DNA from: Choanephora cucurbitarum
Taxonomy: Eukaryota; Mucoromycota; Mucoromycetes; Mucorales; Choanephoraceae
Length of the DNA stretch: 10,320 nucleotides
Assembly (NCBI GenBank): GCA_025331435.1
Contig: JAIWNI010000348.1
Span: 1 to 10,320 of the forward strand
Direction of reading: 5' to 3'
Shown here in pieces: positions 8,867 through 10,320 of this stretch. The stretch's first letter is position 1; each line of letters opens with the position of its first letter. A program made the position numbers and the translations under genes. The notes beneath the pieces are model-generated. The model made no database searches and was not told the origin of the DNA. It saw only the letters and a program-made list of their open reading frames with translations.

Positions 8867-8895
8867 CACTACAACCAACTTCGCCATTTGTAGTC
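8867..8895. repeat. Hairpin with a CACTACAA end
   Basis: CACTACAA (8867-8874) is followed after a 13-nt spacer by TTGTAGT (8888-8894), giving a perfect 7-bp stem. The same octamer in inverse form occurs at 9762-9769. Sub-terminal inverted copies of a terminal motif are usual in CACTA-type elements. Confidence 0.35.
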
Positions 8896-8987
8896 AGTGC
8901 AAGATACCCGACTTTTTTTTTATTGCAAGTATACTCAGGAATAAATAACTTGTACTCTGTACTAACTTCTAACTCTGTAGTCGTTGA

Positions 8988-9287
8988 GATGAGTTGTTAT
9001 TTCTTGTTTTTAGTTTAAAAGAGTCATCTGGTGAACGATTCTTTAGGTTTTTTGCAGAAAATGGACTTGCTGATAAGTTGACCTTTCTCATTCCTCTAAA
9101 ACCATTTCACTACAATCTTTCTCGTATACCGATACATTTTATTGCTCCCTTTTTATCAATAAAACATCTTCTGGTAAACAGTAAACTTTTAGAATGGTGT
9201 TATTGATGTACAATAATACTTGGTTCTTTTGCTTTTCTTGATATGATGGATACTAAAAGAGACACTATAAGTTGTGTTGTTTGTTGA
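8988..9287 (+). pseudogene. Broken plus-strand reading frame with one in-frame TGA
   Basis: The frame is open from 8988 to 9206, stops at TGA (9204-9206), and then stays open in the same frame for another 26 codons to 9287. There is no ATG at the beginning; a TTTTTAG that could be a splice acceptor lies at about 9008-9014. The first part has protein-like composition (LKESSGERFFRFFAENGLADK). No family is recognised. It may be an exon or relic of an older gene, or chance. Confidence 0.2.
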
Positions 9288-9700
9288 ATTATTTTACCTT
9301 TCTACTTTTAACGTTTCTCTATTATCTTATTTTCTTTATATGTGATTTCCATATATGGCCATACTCTTTAATGTAAGGAAGGCCTTTTGCTGACGTCGAC
9401 ATATAAATTCAAGTGAAGGCATGTCTCAATTTTTCTCTTTTTCTGATTTTTGTCCAAAAAATAAGTTGAAATAATTGCTCTCGGTATTTAAAAGTACTTA
9501 GAGGATTTTTATATTTTTTTTCTAACATGTAACTTTAAGGTGTAAAATTAAAAGGCTTTAAAACTATCAATTTTTAGCGTAAACGTACCGGCTTTTTTTA
9601 CATGAATACGTTATAGATATAAAGAGGTTGCCTCCTGTAAAGTTTGAAAGCATTCGAAGCATTTTTGACAAAGTTGAAAAATCACTGCCAAAATACCCTC
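9288..9700. other. AT-rich spacer with no gene
   Basis: There is no convincing coding region. A short open stretch without an ATG runs from 9583 to about 9704 (reading YVIDIKRLPPVKFESIRSIF and onward to a TGA) and could be a gene relic. The stretch also holds a perfect CArG-like palindrome, CCATATATGG (9349-9358), and the decamer TGACGTCGAC (9391-9400), which has an exact inverse at 10216-10225. Confidence 0.4.
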
Positions 9701-9743
9701 TGTGATTACCCCTTTGATTGAACGTTCGGACCAGTAATCACAG
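9700..9743. repeat. Stem-loop with a 10-bp perfect stem
   Basis: CTGTGATTAC (9700-9709) pairs exactly with GTAATCACAG (9734-9743) around a 24-nt loop. It is not followed by a T-run, and it lies about 20 bp left of the TTGTAGTG motif, so it may belong to the sub-terminal region of the candidate CACTA-type element. Confidence 0.5.
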
Positions 9744-9764
9744 GCCTCCCGACCCGATTTTTTG

Positions 9765-9783
9765 TAGTGACTGTCTCTCACTA
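9765..9783. repeat. Small hairpin TAGTGA/TCACTA
   Basis: TAGTGA (9765-9770) and TCACTA (9778-9783) form a 6-bp stem with a 7-nt loop. The hairpin contains both TAGTG and CACTA, so it could be the point where two CACTA-type ends abut. Confidence 0.35.
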
Positions 9784-9796
9784 AATTAAGCTCCTA

Positions 9797-10045
9797 ATGG
9801 AATTCAAGCTTAACAAACATGTCGCAGAAAATAGCGATTTGAAGCATAAGCAACCAATTGAAGTTGAGTATAACCTTCCATATACTTATAATCCAAATAA
9901 GAGAAGGTTCAAGCCTCAACTGTTGAACAAACGAAGAAAGAAAACTCGACTGAGCCTGATTAGTATGAAGCAGTTACCCTATATGAAAGTCAGACACTCA
10001 TGTTATTCGTCAACACATAACAATCAATCAGCATGTAGAATATAA
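9797..10045 (+). CDS. Small basic hypothetical protein (82 aa)
   Basis: This ATG-started frame has an in-frame stop 12-14 nt upstream. The product is strongly basic and has a two-part Lys/Arg cluster, KRRFK (35-39) and KRRKKTR (45-51), like a bipartite nuclear localisation signal. The last third is low in charge with several Ser and Asn. No family is recognised. It could be a small nuclear protein, the first exon of a longer gene, or a transposon relic; codon composition is more protein-like than in the surrounding spacer, but no promoter or homology supports it. Confidence 0.3.
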   Translation: MEFKLNKHVAENSDLKHKQPIEVEYNLPYTYNPNKRRFKPQLLNKRRKKTRLSLISMKQLPYMKVRHSCYSSTHNNQSACRI

Positions 10046-10132
10046 TTACATCCTTCCCCATTTATTATAGTATGAATATTTAGTATAGATAGAAAAGTAT
10101 AAATACCGTGTTGTTGAGTATTATAAGCTCTT

Positions 10133-10216
10133 TATCTTAGACTTATAATATCAAAACACAGGTAACATACAAAAGAGAATAAATGAATATCTTAGACTTA
10201 TAATATCAAAACACAG
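10133..10216. repeat. Direct repeat, 29 nt, period 55
   Basis: The 29-nt string at 10133-10161 (starting TATCTTAGACTT, ending AAAACACAG) recurs without change at 10188-10216. The 26 nt between the copies is unique, so this is about one and a half copies of a 55-bp tandem duplication. Confidence 0.9.
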
Positions 10217-10276
10217 TCGACGTCACTATCTTCTAAAAGTATATTCCTGCAATCTTATTGGCTCTCTATTGTTCTG

Positions 10277-10290
10277 AAGTCACGTGACTT
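10277..10290. promoter_or_regulatory. 14-bp perfect palindrome centred on CACGTG
   Basis: AAGTCACGTGACTT is its own reverse complement and contains the E-box CACGTG, the core bound by bHLH factors. A related palindrome, ATCACGTGAT, occurs at 4870-4879 over the end of the 213-aa ORF, next to another AAGTCAC. It could be a regulatory site or part of a repeat end. Confidence 0.35.
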
Positions 10291-10320
10291 ACTCAAACAT
10301 CCTTAAAGAAATAACAAGAC

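Larger units (their letters stand above)
8867..9769. mobile_element. Candidate non-autonomous CACTA-type element (903 bp)
   Basis: The stretch is bounded by CACTACAA at the left and its perfect inverse TTGTAGTG at the right, facing inwards as in CACTA elements. It has no transposase gene, though a Tnp2-like enzyme is encoded next to it. Against it: the inverted match does not extend beyond 8 bp, and the flanking trinucleotides (AAT and ACT) agree at only two of three positions, so no clean target duplication is seen. Confidence 0.25.

Noticed and set aside
1..10320. CRISPR array, toxin-antitoxin or other bacterial defence system
   Set aside because: No regularly spaced repeats and no such genes; introns and transposon families show eukaryotic DNA.

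Overview
The window looks like a transposon-rich, AT-rich stretch of a eukaryotic genome, most likely an early-diverging fungus of the Mucoromycota type. The reasons are two intron-containing transposase genes with very short spliceosomal introns (about 52-66 nt, with GTAAG/GTAAA donors and CTAAC-like branch sites), long AT-rich spacers, and protein features that resemble fungal mobile-element families. The taxonomic placement is an inference. No bacterial signals (operon ribosome sites, CRISPR) and no rRNA or convincing tRNA gene were seen.

Layout, reading the minus strand from high to low coordinates. (1) 8363-5951 is a four-exon gene for a CACTA/Tnp2-like (CMC superfamily) DDE transposase of about 744 aa, with an N-terminal Cys/His cluster and an apparently complete D-D-E triad. 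(2) 5507-4866 is a 213-aa ORF whose C-terminal half looks like the tail domain of the same transposase class. It can be spliced in frame to the end of gene 1, giving a single protein of about 951 aa, so the two may be one gene. (3) 4762-191 is a two-exon gene for an intact Helitron Rep-helicase of about 1501 aa, starting only 103 bp after the end of the 213-aa ORF. All three are co-directional. The Helitron gene is followed by a strikingly G-rich stretch of its coding strand (54-116) and then by a CG-rich block at the window edge (1-53) unlike the rest of the window.

The right-hand 1.9 kb (8364-10320) has no confident gene. It holds the probable transposase promoter, fragments of open frame on the plus strand (one interrupted by an in-frame TGA), one small basic ORF (9797-10045), and many small structures: a CACTACAA/TTGTAGTG inverted pair that could be the ends of a non-autonomous CACTA element, several hairpins and palindromes, and a 55-bp-period direct repeat.

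Functionally, the window is a nest of two autonomous-looking DNA transposons of different mechanism: a rolling-circle HUH element and a cut-and-paste DDE element. Neither coding region carries an internal stop or frameshift after splicing, so both look recent. The exact ends of either element could not be fixed from sequence alone. No cellular gene was recognised.
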